A stretch of DNA of 64,000 nt from Arthrobacter globiformis. Lineage in GTDB: Bacteria; Actinomycetota; Actinomycetes; Actinomycetales; Micrococcaceae. The stretch covers positions 4,092,001-4,156,000 of the forward strand of contig NZ_JAUSYZ010000001.1 of NCBI RefSeq assembly GCF_030817195.1. Direction: 5' to 3'. The position numbers and the translations under genes were made by a program. Shown piece by piece: positions 28,023-35,811 of the stretch (position 1 is the stretch's first letter; every line of letters begins with the position of its first letter). The notes below the pieces were generated by a model that saw nothing but the letters and a program-made list of their open reading frames with translations, was not told the origin of the DNA and did no database searches.

Positions 28023-28811
28023 CTACTCCGCCCGCTTCGGCGCCAGCCGATAGCCGACCCCGCGGACCGTGACCAGCCACCGGGGATCCTGCGGGTCCTC
28101 GCGGAGCTTGCGGCGCAGGTTGCCGATGTGCACCTCGACCGCGCGTTCGTCGGCTTCGCTGATGTAGGTGTCCTCGCCGTAGTACTCGCCCCGCACTACG
28201 CGCACCAGGTCGGCCCGGGTGCGGACCGCGCCGGTTCCCTTCAGAAGCTCGTGCAGCAGGTCGAATTCGCTCCGGGTCAGGCCCAGGGGCGTGCCACGGA
28301 GCGCGACGGTCCTGGTCTCGGTATCCAGTGCCAGGCCGTTGTGCTGCAACACTTTTCCACGGCGCGACCCGGCGGAACCGGAAGGACCGCCGGACCCGGA
28401 GTCCGCGACAGAGGAGGCGGTGGCCTCACCGGACGAAACCCTGGGCCGGCGCATCATGGCCGAGATCCGTGCCCGTAGCTCGCGCGGCCGGAAGGGCTTG
28501 ACGATGTAGTCGTCCGCGCCGCCCTGCAACGCAGTGATCGTGTCCAGCTCTTCGCCCCGGCCGGTCAGCATTACCACGTAGGCATCGCTGAACTGCCGGA
28601 TGCGGCGCAGGACCTCGAAGCCGTCGATGTCCGGCAGACCGACGTCGAGAGTTATTACGTTTGCCTGGCGCTGCCTCGCCACATCAACCCCGTCACGGCC
28701 GGTCCCTGCTGAATGCACTTCAAAACCAGCCTGCTGCAGAACCGCGTCGAGAAGATTCCGAACGTCAACATCATCCTCGATGACCACGGCAACACCAAGA
28801 TCGCCCACCAC
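28023..28811 (-). CDS. OmpR/PhoB-family response regulator (RR1)
   Basis: Receiver domain (about 7-120) with the acidic pair EDD near 12-14, phospho-acceptor Asp in NVITLDVGLP (D56), conserved TGR and K in VKPF. A Ser/Gly-rich linker (about 130-155) is followed by a winged-helix DNA-binding domain (LGLTRSEFDLLHELL, AVEVHIGNLRRKL, VRGVGYRLAP). About 262 aa from GTG 28811; an in-frame GTG at 28835 is equally possible because neither has a clear ribosome site. Divergent from the membrane histidine kinase, its likely partner. Confidence 0.88.
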   Translation of the reverse strand: MVGDLGVAVVIEDDVDVRNLLDAVLQQAGFEVHSAGTGRDGVDVARQRQANVITLDVGLPDIDGFEVLRRIRQFSDAYVVMLTGRGEELDTITALQGGADDYIVKPFRPRELRARISAMMRRPRVSSGEATASSVADSGSGGPSGSAGSRRGKVLQHNGLALDTETRTVALRGTPLGLTRSEFDLLHELLKGTGAVRTRADLVRVVRGEYYGEDTYISEADERAVEVHIGNLRRKLREDPQDPRWLVTVRGVGYRLAPKRAE

Positions 28812-28855
28812 AACCCCATATCCAGGTAAAACCACCGCACAGCCCAGCGCAATGC

Positions 28856-28868
28856 GGTAAGCGTTACC
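28856..28868. promoter_or_regulatory. Inverted repeat upstream of RR1
   Basis: Perfect GGTAA-GCG-TTACC, followed by a further TTACC at 28872-28876 and the hairpin CTACG/CGTAG at 28876-28891. Located in the divergent region between RR1 and the kinase, about 20-80 bp upstream of RR1, where an autoregulatory operator would lie. Confidence 0.35.
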
Positions 28869-28980
28869 AGATTACCTACGCTACAACGTAGAGAGGCCGA
28901 AAGACCGAAAATTGCAGATATCTTTTAGACCCATACCGCGCAGTACTGCCGTCCCCTCCAATTGCCGAAGAATAGCTGTG

Positions 28981-28986
28981 CATAAT
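28981..28986 (+). promoter_or_regulatory. Candidate -10 hexamer for the membrane histidine kinase gene
   Basis: CATAAT ends exactly 7 bases before an ATG at 28994 (MSSFNYERS), compatible with a leaderless transcript. That ATG is out of frame with the kinase unless one base is missing downstream (see findings). Confidence 0.3.
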
Positions 28987-29061
28987 GGGCTTCATGTCTT
29001 CGTTTAACTACGAGCGGTCCCGGAATTCGGCAGTGCAGGGCGATTACTGGACGCAGTCGCA

Positions 29062-30729
29062 TTGGGTGAGCAGGTGCTGGTCCACAGCACGGACCGATTC
29101 TTCAGGCGGTTGCAGCCGCGCGTCCAGGTGGCACTCTGCCAGCTCCCGGTAACAGTCTTGCTCGCTGTGCTGGCGATCGCCGCCCCAGCAGTATGGCCCA
29201 CGCTCATCGAGAGTGGTGTTTTTATCGCCTCCATCATCCTGATGGTAGCGCTGTTTCTCGCTTGCTTTCTTGTTCCCTGGGAACGGCTGCCTGCCAACGC
29301 CTATCTGGTAATTCCGATACTCGACCTGGTGCTGATCGGGCTCGCCCGTAACGGTGCCGTTCCTGCCGTTGCCGGGCTGGGAGTTCTGGCGATATTCCCG
29401 GTGATCTGGCTTTCCAGCTCCGAAGCCTACCCGCGAACCACCGTATTCCTGAGCTTTTTCGGCACGCTCCTGATCAGCCTTCCATCGCTGGTGCAAAAGT
29501 TCCCCAGGATTTCACCTTCGGACATTGCCACTACGATCCTGTTGCCGCTAATGATGCTGGCGATCTCACTGGCGATCAGGTTCGCCAGCGCCAACGTGCG
29601 GCTCCAGCGCCGGAGGTTGGAGGAGAAGGACGCCGAACTCCGCGAACTTCTCGTGGAAAGCAGGAACCGTGAACGGCTGCTCAAGACCATTTTGGACACC
29701 ACGGACGTAGGCATTGTGGCCGTGGATGTCGAGGGCCAGAAAGTGCTGGTTAACGACCAGCAGAAAACGTTCAGGCAGGCGGCAGCCCCCGCCGGCACGG
29801 AGCAGCCGCTGGAGGCCCAGCAGCTCATGTTCGGCCAGGACCGGGTAACCCCGCTTCCGCTGGACAAGCGCCCCATCCGCCGCGCCGTTGCCGGTGAGAC
29901 TTTCGCCGACTACCTGGTGTGGCTGGGCGAGGGATCCACGCAAAGGGCGGTCTCTACCGCCGCGCGGATCATCAAGAACGACGACGGCGGGTTCAGCGGA
30001 GCGGTCATCGTCTACAGTGACGTCACGGGTCTCGTAGAAGCTCTGTCTGCCAAGGAAGAGCTGATCTCCAACGTCTCCCACGAATTCCGCAGTCCGCTGA
30101 TGTCGGTGCTCGGCAATGTCGATCTGGTGCTGGATGAAGCGGACGGCCTGTCCGCTGACTCCGTGCACCGGCTGGAAGTGGTGCAGCGTAACGCCGAGCG
30201 GCTGCTGTCCCTCGTCTCCGAGCTTCTTGTGTCGGCGTCCGCCGTCCTGGCTGTGCATCCCCGCCGGACGGACCTCGCAGGCTTGATCGAGAACAGCATC
30301 GGCTCCGTCCAGGCCCAGGCCGACGCCAGCAACGTCTCCCTCACCACCGACGTACCGGCGCCCCTCTGGGCGCACGCCGACCCGCTCCGCATCGGCCAGG
30401 CCCTGGACAACCTGGTGTCCAACGCCATCAAATACTCTCCCGACGGCGGCAAGGTCACCGTGAGTGCCCGGCGCAGTGACTCCTGGGTGCAGCTGAAGGT
30501 CCAGGACACGGGCATGGGCATTAGCGAAGAGGAAACATCACGCGTCTTCACCCGGTTCTTCCGCAGCCAGGCCGCACGCCAGGCGGCCATTCCCGGTGTC
30601 GGGCTGGGCCTGTCCATCACCAAGACCATCGTGGAGCGGCACGGCGGTTCCATCTCCTGTGACAGCAAGCCCGGTGCAGGCACCACCTTCACGCTCACAC
30701 TGCCGGCCGAGGGAACCCCCGGATCCTGA
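29062..30729 (+). CDS. Membrane sensor histidine kinase (start probably further upstream)
   Basis: 555 aa as read from TTG 29062. About five to six hydrophobic segments in the first 190 residues form the membrane sensor. A coiled linker (RRRLEEKDAELRELLVESRNRE) and a PAS-like domain (ILDTTDVGIVAVDVEGQKVLVN) follow. Then come the HisKA domain with H-box NVSHEFRSPL (His near 340) and HATPase_c with N-box DNLVSNAIKYSPDGG, DTGMGI, FTRFF and GVGLGLSIT. The TTG has no ribosome site. The true start may be ATG 28994 with one G missing in the run near 29038-29040. Divergent from RR1, so likely its cognate kinase. Confidence 0.88.
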   Translation: MGEQVLVHSTDRFFRRLQPRVQVALCQLPVTVLLAVLAIAAPAVWPTLIESGVFIASIILMVALFLACFLVPWERLPANAYLVIPILDLVLIGLARNGAVPAVAGLGVLAIFPVIWLSSSEAYPRTTVFLSFFGTLLISLPSLVQKFPRISPSDIATTILLPLMMLAISLAIRFASANVRLQRRRLEEKDAELRELLVESRNRERLLKTILDTTDVGIVAVDVEGQKVLVNDQQKTFRQAAAPAGTEQPLEAQQLMFGQDRVTPLPLDKRPIRRAVAGETFADYLVWLGEGSTQRAVSTAARIIKNDDGGFSGAVIVYSDVTGLVEALSAKEELISNVSHEFRSPLMSVLGNVDLVLDEADGLSADSVHRLEVVQRNAERLLSLVSELLVSASAVLAVHPRRTDLAGLIENSIGSVQAQADASNVSLTTDVPAPLWAHADPLRIGQALDNLVSNAIKYSPDGGKVTVSARRSDSWVQLKVQDTGMGISEEETSRVFTRFFRSQAARQAAIPGVGLGLSITKTIVERHGGSISCDSKPGAGTTFTLTLPAEGTPGS

Positions 30730-30749
30730 CGCGAGTTTAAGTCAGATCC

Positions 30750-30802
30750 GTTTTCCCCAACGACCCGGTTTTCCACAACGACCGGTTTTCCACAACGACC
30801 CG
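30750..30802. repeat. Three tandem 17-18 bp repeats with DnaA-box-like cores
   Basis: Units begin at 30750, 30768 and 30785. Each reads G-TTTTCC(A/C)CA-ACGACC(C)G. Two contain TTTTCCACA (30769-30777 and 30786-30794), which fits the general DnaA-box consensus TTWTNCACA; the first has TTTTCCCCA. They fill the gap between the kinase and the HNH gene. AACGAC and GTCGTT further flank a T run at about 30811, so a termination role is also possible. Confidence 0.55.
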
Positions 30803-30845
30803 AGGCAGCGTCGTTTTTGTCACAGGCCGGTGTCATTCTGTGGGT

Positions 30846-32480
30846 ATGGATAGCGCGGCAGTTGTGAAGACGTTGGAGGCCATCGGTGCCTCCTCTCTTT
30901 CACTCGCTGCTGAGTTTCGCCGGGCGGCTGATCCGGGCACGGCGGACGCGGACCCGCAGCCGGATGGCGCAGATCCACTGCGGGATCAGGCGGATGCGTG
31001 CCTGGACGGGCTGGCCGAGGTGGCTGGGATGGAGGCCCGGCTGGCGGCCGTGAAGGTGCACCTCGCTGCCGGTTTCGCTGAGGCGGAGGAGGCCATGACC
31101 CCGCCTGACGCGTCCGTGCAGGACCGTGCCGCCCGGCGGATGTCCGTGACCGCGGAGGTTGCTGGCGCCCTGACTGTGAGCGAGGGGTCGGCGGCTCGGC
31201 TTCTGTCCGAATCCGCGAAGGTGAGCACGGACCTGCCGTTGACGCTGGCCGCCCTTCAGGCGGGGACTGTGTCGTGGCAGCACGCGCGGGTGATGTGCGA
31301 CGAAACCGACGGGCTGGATCCGGCGGCCGCCGCGGCGTTGGAGGCGCATTTCCTGGACCCGCACGCTCCCAACCCGGCGCGGGGGTTCCCGGCCGGGGAT
31401 CTGACACCGGGCAGGTTCCGGGCCAAGGCACGGTATTGGCGGGAACGGCACCACCCGGTCAGCATCGAGGCCCGCCACACCAAGAGTGCGAAGGACCGGC
31501 GGCTGGAGTACGTCCCGGACCGGGACGGCATGGCCTGGCTCTCGGCGTATCTGCCCGCGGACCAGGCGGCCGGGATCTGGGACCGTACCACCGCCGCCGC
31601 CCGGACCCTGCAGGGCCCGGCCGAGTCACGGACCCTGACCCAGTTGCGGGCCGATGTCGCCGCCGCCTGGCTGCTGGGCGGGATGGCCGAAGGAATCCCG
31701 TCCCCGGCGGCGCAGGTCCTGGTCACCGTCCCGGTATTTTCGCTGCTCGGTGCCGGCACCGAACCTGCCACGCTGGACGGATACGGGCCGATCCCGCCGT
31801 CCATGGCCCGCCGGCTCGTTGCCGACGGGGCGACGTCATTTCTGCGGGTCCTGACCGACCCGCGGGACGGCGCGCCGCTGGAGATCGGACGCACCAGCTA
31901 CCGGCTGACGAAGCCGATGCGCCAATGGCTGCACCTCAGGGACGCGCGCTGCACGTTCCCCAACTGCAACAATCACTCCCTGGACAACGACGCCGACCAC
32001 ATCCTGGCCTGGGCCGACGGCGGGACCACCGGCATCACCAACCTCGGCCAGCCATGCCCCAGACACCACCGCCTGAAACACAACACGGCGTGGAGACCGG
32101 TGGGAGCCACTCGGGACGCACCACCGGGCTGGATCTCACCCACCGGACGCTGCTACGCGAGCGAACAACAGGACTGGGAACCAACATACTGGCCAGAAGG
32201 GCGGTCCTTGGCGGATCGGCAAGGACCGCCTGACTTGCCCGGACCACCGGAATGGCCGGACTTCCCCGATGCCTTCCTCGAGCCCGAGACCCATGAGCCT
32301 CCGGCCTGGCCTGAGCCGTCCGACACCCCAGGACCACCAGACTGCTCTGAACCGCCAGATTGGACAGACAGCCCGGACGGTTCTAAAGACGACAGCGGCC
32401 CCGACGCCCTCAACGACCCGGAACCACCACTGCCTATGGATCCTTGGCCCTACTGGGCATCATCATCCACGGCAGCGTAA
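30846..32480 (+). CDS. DUF222 / HNH endonuclease domain protein (13E12-type)
   Basis: 544 aa. DUF222 spans most of the first 350 residues and an HNH nuclease motif follows at about 365-412 (CTFPNC, DADHILAWADGG, TNLGQPCPRHHRLKH). The last 110 residues are a Pro/Asp/Glu/Trp-rich low-complexity tail. Such proteins are abundant, repeated and variable in actinobacterial genomes and some behave like mobile nucleases; the true role is unknown. ATG 30846 is preferred, GTG 30840 is in frame. Convergent with the next gene, 24 bp apart once that gene's frame is corrected. Confidence 0.85.
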   Translation: MDSAAVVKTLEAIGASSLSLAAEFRRAADPGTADADPQPDGADPLRDQADACLDGLAEVAGMEARLAAVKVHLAAGFAEAEEAMTPPDASVQDRAARRMSVTAEVAGALTVSEGSAARLLSESAKVSTDLPLTLAALQAGTVSWQHARVMCDETDGLDPAAAAALEAHFLDPHAPNPARGFPAGDLTPGRFRAKARYWRERHHPVSIEARHTKSAKDRRLEYVPDRDGMAWLSAYLPADQAAGIWDRTTAAARTLQGPAESRTLTQLRADVAAAWLLGGMAEGIPSPAAQVLVTVPVFSLLGAGTEPATLDGYGPIPPSMARRLVADGATSFLRVLTDPRDGAPLEIGRTSYRLTKPMRQWLHLRDARCTFPNCNNHSLDNDADHILAWADGGTTGITNLGQPCPRHHRLKHNTAWRPVGATRDAPPGWISPTGRCYASEQQDWEPTYWPEGRSLADRQGPPDLPGPPEWPDFPDAFLEPETHEPPAWPEPSDTPGPPDCSEPPDWTDSPDGSKDDSGPDALNDPEPPLPMDPWPYWASSSTAA

Positions 32481-32504
32481 AAGGCGCGCCAACCTGGTGA
32501 CGCG

Positions 32505-32991
32505 CTAATCCAGCGGCAAGTTCACCGTGACGCAGGTTCCCCGCGGAGGGAGCCGACTCGATTGTCATCCGGCCGCCGGCAGAACTGACGGCCAGTCGCA
32601 TGAGACGCAGCCCCATGCCCGAGCGCCTGCCGTGGGTGGCGGCTTCAACGTCGAAGCCGTTGCCGTCATCGGTCACTCGGAGCTGGACAGCATGGTTGTC
32701 GCCGGAGCGGCAGACGCAGCAGAGCCGGACTGTCACGGAGGACGCGTCGGCATATTTATGGATGTTGCTCAGGAGCTCTTGCGCCGCCCGGTAAAGCAGC
32801 GTGGCGGACTTCCTATCTACTTCCATTCCATGGTGGGGCGCCTCCAGGTGCACAGTGATCCCGCGCTCGCGCAGCGGGAGGGCCAAACGGTCAATCGCCC
32901 CCGCGACGCCTAGCGCATAGAAATCAACCGGATGCGTATCGGTGAGAACGCCACGGACTGCGACGACGTCGTCGCTTGTTAGTGATTTCAT
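32505..32991 (-). CDS. Stand-alone histidine-kinase ATPase module (NarX/DesK type), frameshifted near its 3' end
   Basis: The N-terminal 40 residues match the second helix of a HisKA_3 domain (VRGVLTDTHPVDFYALGVAGAIDRLA) without the preceding helix that carries the histidine. Then comes HATPase_c with N-box YRAAQELLSNIHKYADAS, VTDDGNGFD and GMGLRLM. As written the frame runs on to 32434 and overlaps the HNH gene. Removing one base from the CCCC run at 32539-32542 gives the normal ending SAGTCVTVNLPLD and a stop at 32505-32507, about 161 aa. It lies 95 bp after the RR2 stop on the same strand and may supply ATPase function to another kinase or be a truncated remnant. Confidence 0.7.
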
Positions 32992-33086
32992 GTTCCAACT
33001 GTGCGCCTGGCGCCTTGTTATTTTCTTGTAACTTTCCGGTGTGTCCCCCGTTTGAAGGGGCGCACCGAAGGCGTGCGCAGCTTCCC

Positions 33087-33956
33087 CTACGCGAGTGTGT
33101 AGCCGGACCCGCGAACCGTCTTGAGCCAGCGCGGTTTCCTTGCGTCGTCCCCCAGCTTCCGGCGCAGGTTGCCGATGTGGGTCTCGATGATTCGGCCGGG
33201 GTCCCGCGTCCCGATTACGGCGACTTCCGGGTTACCTGTTTCCCGCTTCACGAGGCCCAGAAGTCCGACGAGTTCCGCCTTGGTGACCACGCCCCTGCCG
33301 CGCTGCAACAGGATGTGCAGCAGGTCGAACTCGGTCCGCGTCAGCTGCAGCGCGCGCCCTCCGAGGGTAGCCGCCCGCGTTGCGCAGTCGAGCTCCAGCC
33401 CCTTGTGCTCGTAGCTGCGCTCGTAGCCCCGGGCGGGTGCACGGCCATTTGCTGCAACACGCTGGACGGCCGCAAGCCCCTGGGCAGGGTCAGGTGCCTG
33501 CACAGGCTTCGCCGTGGCCGCGGTCCGCAGCCGAGGCGACACCAGCGGGGGTTCCCGCGGCGTCACGATCGGCGGGACCGTCAGCTGCCGTGGCCTTCGC
33601 AGCATGCCGTCAACGCGGGCCCGGAGCTCCCGCGGCCGGATGGGCTTGACCATGTAGTCGTCTGCCCCGGCGTCGAACCCCTTCAGGGTTGTCCGGAGGT
33701 CATTCCGCGCGGTGATGATCAGGATGTACGTGTGGCTGAACTCGCGGATGCGCCGTAGCACGTCGTAGCCGTCGGTGTCCGGAAGCACCAGGTCCAGCGT
33801 GACAGTGTCCGGCCGCTTGGCACGCACCAGCGCCACCCCGGATTCGCCAGTGGCAGCGCAGTGCACCTCGAATCCGGCTTCCCCGAGCGTTGCCCGCAAC
33901 AAGGACCGGACTTCCTCATCCCTGTCGATGACGACAACGATGCGACGATCATTCAT
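33087..33956 (-). CDS. OmpR/PhoB-family response regulator (RR2)
   Basis: 289 aa. Receiver domain with acidic residues DRDE (11-14), phospho-acceptor D55 in VTLDLVLPD, T in ITARN and K in VKPIRP. A long Pro/Ala-rich linker (about 120-180) precedes a winged-helix domain with LQLTRTEFDLLHILL and ETHIGNLRRKL. Paralogous to RR1 in layout and in the recognition region. Starts at ATG 33956, with GGGGG and AAGGG just upstream. No complete kinase is next to it; the ATPase module follows. Confidence 0.88.
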   Translation of the reverse strand: MNDRRIVVVIDRDEEVRSLLRATLGEAGFEVHCAATGESGVALVRAKRPDTVTLDLVLPDTDGYDVLRRIREFSHTYILIITARNDLRTTLKGFDAGADDYMVKPIRPRELRARVDGMLRRPRQLTVPPIVTPREPPLVSPRLRTAATAKPVQAPDPAQGLAAVQRVAANGRAPARGYERSYEHKGLELDCATRAATLGGRALQLTRTEFDLLHILLQRGRGVVTKAELVGLLGLVKRETGNPEVAVIGTRDPGRIIETHIGNLRRKLGDDARKPRWLKTVRGSGYTLA

Positions 33957-33957
33957 C

Positions 33958-33974
33958 CCTTACCCCCTGTAAGG
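33958..33974. promoter_or_regulatory. Inverted repeat overlapping the RR2 ribosome-binding region
   Basis: CCTTAC-CCCCT-GTAAGG begins one base upstream of the RR2 start codon. It could sequester the ribosome site in a hairpin or be an operator; it shares TTAC/GTAA half-sites with the repeat upstream of RR1. Confidence 0.3.
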
Positions 33975-34043
33975 ACCGCATGACTAAAGACTGCGTCTCA
34001 GCCTACTAGCCGTGCACCCGGAAACGAGGCACGACCCCGCCGG

Positions 34044-35018
34044 CTACCGAAGCCCCATTGTGCGCGCGAACGCATGCAACACTGGCAATGCCCACCCGAG
34101 AATCGCCCTCTTCACGTCCGAGAGGGTGATCATCCGCTCCACAACACCGGCTGCGCCGGAAGCATGAAGAAGCCCGTGGACGGATATACCAGAACCCAAG
34201 TAGCCCGCAGCGTGCATCCAAACCACCGCGCCCAAGGCCACGGGAGTGCCTGTAGCCCGCATGCTTGAATGCACTTCGTGCAGGCCATGCACGGCCGCTG
34301 TACAGTCCGAACAGGTCCGACGATGCAGGTTCACCCTAAGAATCTCTCGGCGTGAGGCCGTGTCCATCACCATACGGGCGAGGATCGGCAGATACTTCCG
34401 GCATTGTTCGCTGGCTGCGCTCCCGATATATTCAACAAGGTAGGCTTCGCGCAGCCCCCGGCGCGCCCTCCGCAATAGCGCAGAAACCGCGTTAGCCTCG
34501 ATTTCCAGGATCGGCGCCAGCTGCCGCGGCCGGAGCCCAACCACATCCACGTGCCAGAGGACCTGCTGCCATCGCGGCGGAAGCGTGGAGAAGGCCCGCG
34601 CCGCCATTTCACGCTCAGCCGTCCCGTCGACATGGGCATATCCGCCGTCTTCGGCAGAAGTTTCGGGGAGGTGCTCCACGGCGTATTCGTAGCTGCGCCT
34701 GCGCCAGTGATCCGCCGCGCTGGTGCGGATGGCACGGTAAAAGTAAGGACGAAAGGGACCTGTGGGCCCCTTTCCGCACCGTATAGCGGACAGGACTTTG
34801 AGGAAGGCATGCGCCGCCAGATCTTCAGCGTCGTTATGGTTCCTGGTAAGGCTGTAGGCAAAGGCAACGCCGGCATCCCAATGTTTCAGGTGGAGCACCG
34901 TCATTGCATGTGGGTCCGCCGCAGCGCTAGCTCGGACAATTCCGGCCTCCCCGTCGGGGTCTTGCCCGGGAGTGAAGGACGTGACATCCGCATCGGAGTG
35001 GGGCTGGTGAGCGCTCAC
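34044..35018 (-). CDS. ECF-type sigma factor with fused C-terminal zinc-finger (anti-sigma-like) extension
   Basis: 324 aa. Sigma-2 at about 40-110 (SLTRNHNDAEDLAAHAFLKV, FRPYFYRAIRTSAADHWRR) and sigma-4 at about 135-192 (LPPRWQQVLWHVDVVGLRPRQLAPIL, ALLRRARRGLREAYL). The 130-residue extension holds C206 and then H232RRTC236SDC239, exactly the Hx3Cx2C zinc-binding (ZAS) motif of anti-sigma factors, followed by two moderately hydrophobic segments (about 255-290 and 300-324). No separate anti-sigma gene is adjacent. ECF groups with regulatory C-terminal extensions are known in Actinobacteria; the exact group is not assigned here. GTG start, weak ribosome site. Confidence 0.8.
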   Translation of the reverse strand: MSAHQPHSDADVTSFTPGQDPDGEAGIVRASAAADPHAMTVLHLKHWDAGVAFAYSLTRNHNDAEDLAAHAFLKVLSAIRCGKGPTGPFRPYFYRAIRTSAADHWRRRSYEYAVEHLPETSAEDGGYAHVDGTAEREMAARAFSTLPPRWQQVLWHVDVVGLRPRQLAPILEIEANAVSALLRRARRGLREAYLVEYIGSAASEQCRKYLPILARMVMDTASRREILRVNLHRRTCSDCTAAVHGLHEVHSSMRATGTPVALGAVVWMHAAGYLGSGISVHGLLHASGAAGVVERMITLSDVKRAILGWALPVLHAFARTMGLR

Positions 35019-35389
35019 ATCAAAGCCGTCGCTGCACTGAGGCGGATCTTTTCCACATGCCCTCCACGCTGAGACTGTGCCGTATCCCCCTCCTAGTGAT
35101 CGTACTCACACCTAGGAAATCCATCGAATTTTCTTCATACGATTTCACGGAAGCGCCGCCGCCCTAAGGTACCGGGCCCGCCGCGGTTTTCGGAGGATCT
35201 CCAATGCCCCCAGCCAGCTACTGGCACACGGACACGCCTGAGCTGGCCGACGGCGCCTGGCGAGCGTTCTGGTCATACACCACTCAGATCTACAGCCGCA
35301 CGAGGGCGGTGCTAACGCCGTCGCGGGGACATCCACCCTCGGCAGATGCTCGTGGTCCTAATAGGCGGTCCGCTAAGAGCCGGTTGTCT
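35019..35389. other. Low-information region between the sigma factor and the DUF1508 gene
   Basis: Contains an AT-rich patch (about 35115-35150), a suitable promoter region, and one short candidate ORF with a strong ribosome site starting at 35204. No recognisable gene; no strong terminator seen. Confidence 0.35.
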
Positions 35390-35605
35390 TTAAAAATCGG
35401 CGCTGGGGCCGGTGAGATCCACAATTCTCCCGGCGACCGCAACTTCTCGCACGGCCCAGATACCGGCAATCGCGGCATCCTCATGGGCGAAAGCCTCCGA
35501 GGTGAGCATCAGGGAACCATCCAATGCGACCAGTCGGAACCTGTGGCAACCATCCCCGTCCAAATACAGTTCAAAACTAGCGGCCATGGCGTTCTCCTAA
35601 CATGA
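35204..35605 (+). CDS. Unrecognised small ORF with strong ribosome site
   Basis: ATG 35204 has GGAGGA seven bases upstream. The first 45 residues (MPPASYWHTDTPELADGAW and on) look protein-like. From about 35390 it runs antisense to the DUF1508 gene and becomes low-quality, so the written C-terminus is doubtful. A one-base change in the GGGG run near 35326-35329 would move it to a shorter frame ending before 35393. No family recognised; it could be a spurious ORF. Confidence 0.25.
   Translation: MPPASYWHTDTPELADGAWRAFWSYTTQIYSRTRAVLTPSRGHPPSADARGPNRRSAKSRLSLKIGAGAGEIHNSPGDRNFSHGPDTGNRGILMGESLRGEHQGTIQCDQSEPVATIPVQIQFKTSGHGVLLT
35390..35587 (-). CDS. DUF1508 (YegP-like) small protein
   Basis: 65 aa. 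FELYLDGDGCHRFRLVALDG, TSEAFAHEDAAIAGIWAVRE and IVDLTG match the beta-beta-alpha repeat of DUF1508 proteins, which are often stress-associated and of unknown biochemical role. A clear AGGAG lies six bases before the ATG. One repeat only. Monocistronic as far as can be seen. Confidence 0.78.
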   Translation of the reverse strand: MAASFELYLDGDGCHRFRLVALDGSLMLTSEAFAHEDAAIAGIWAVREVAVAGRIVDLTGPSADF

Positions 35606-35811
35606 TGCGGAGCCTGCATGCCCCGACTCCAACGAAACCGTCACAGATAACTACCGGCCTCAGCGCATTTCGTGACGGCGCACGGGTCCAGGGACCCCCA
35701 TCCACCTGGCAATGCCAATTGCGTCACGAATCCGCCGCTGTCCGGTCTATAGAGTGACGCTCCTGCTTCGGCTGACTCCCCGGGTCTGCGGTGCAGGACA
35801 GAGAGGACAAC

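Noticed and set aside
30846..32480. HNH gene as part of a homing intron, insertion sequence or prophage
   Set aside because: No terminal inverted repeats, transposase, integrase or disrupted host gene around it; the DUF222/HNH family is common as stand-alone genes.
32434..32504. C-terminal extension of the kinase ATPase protein
   Set aside because: Product of a single extra base at 32539-32542; it overlaps the HNH gene and loses the conserved ending.
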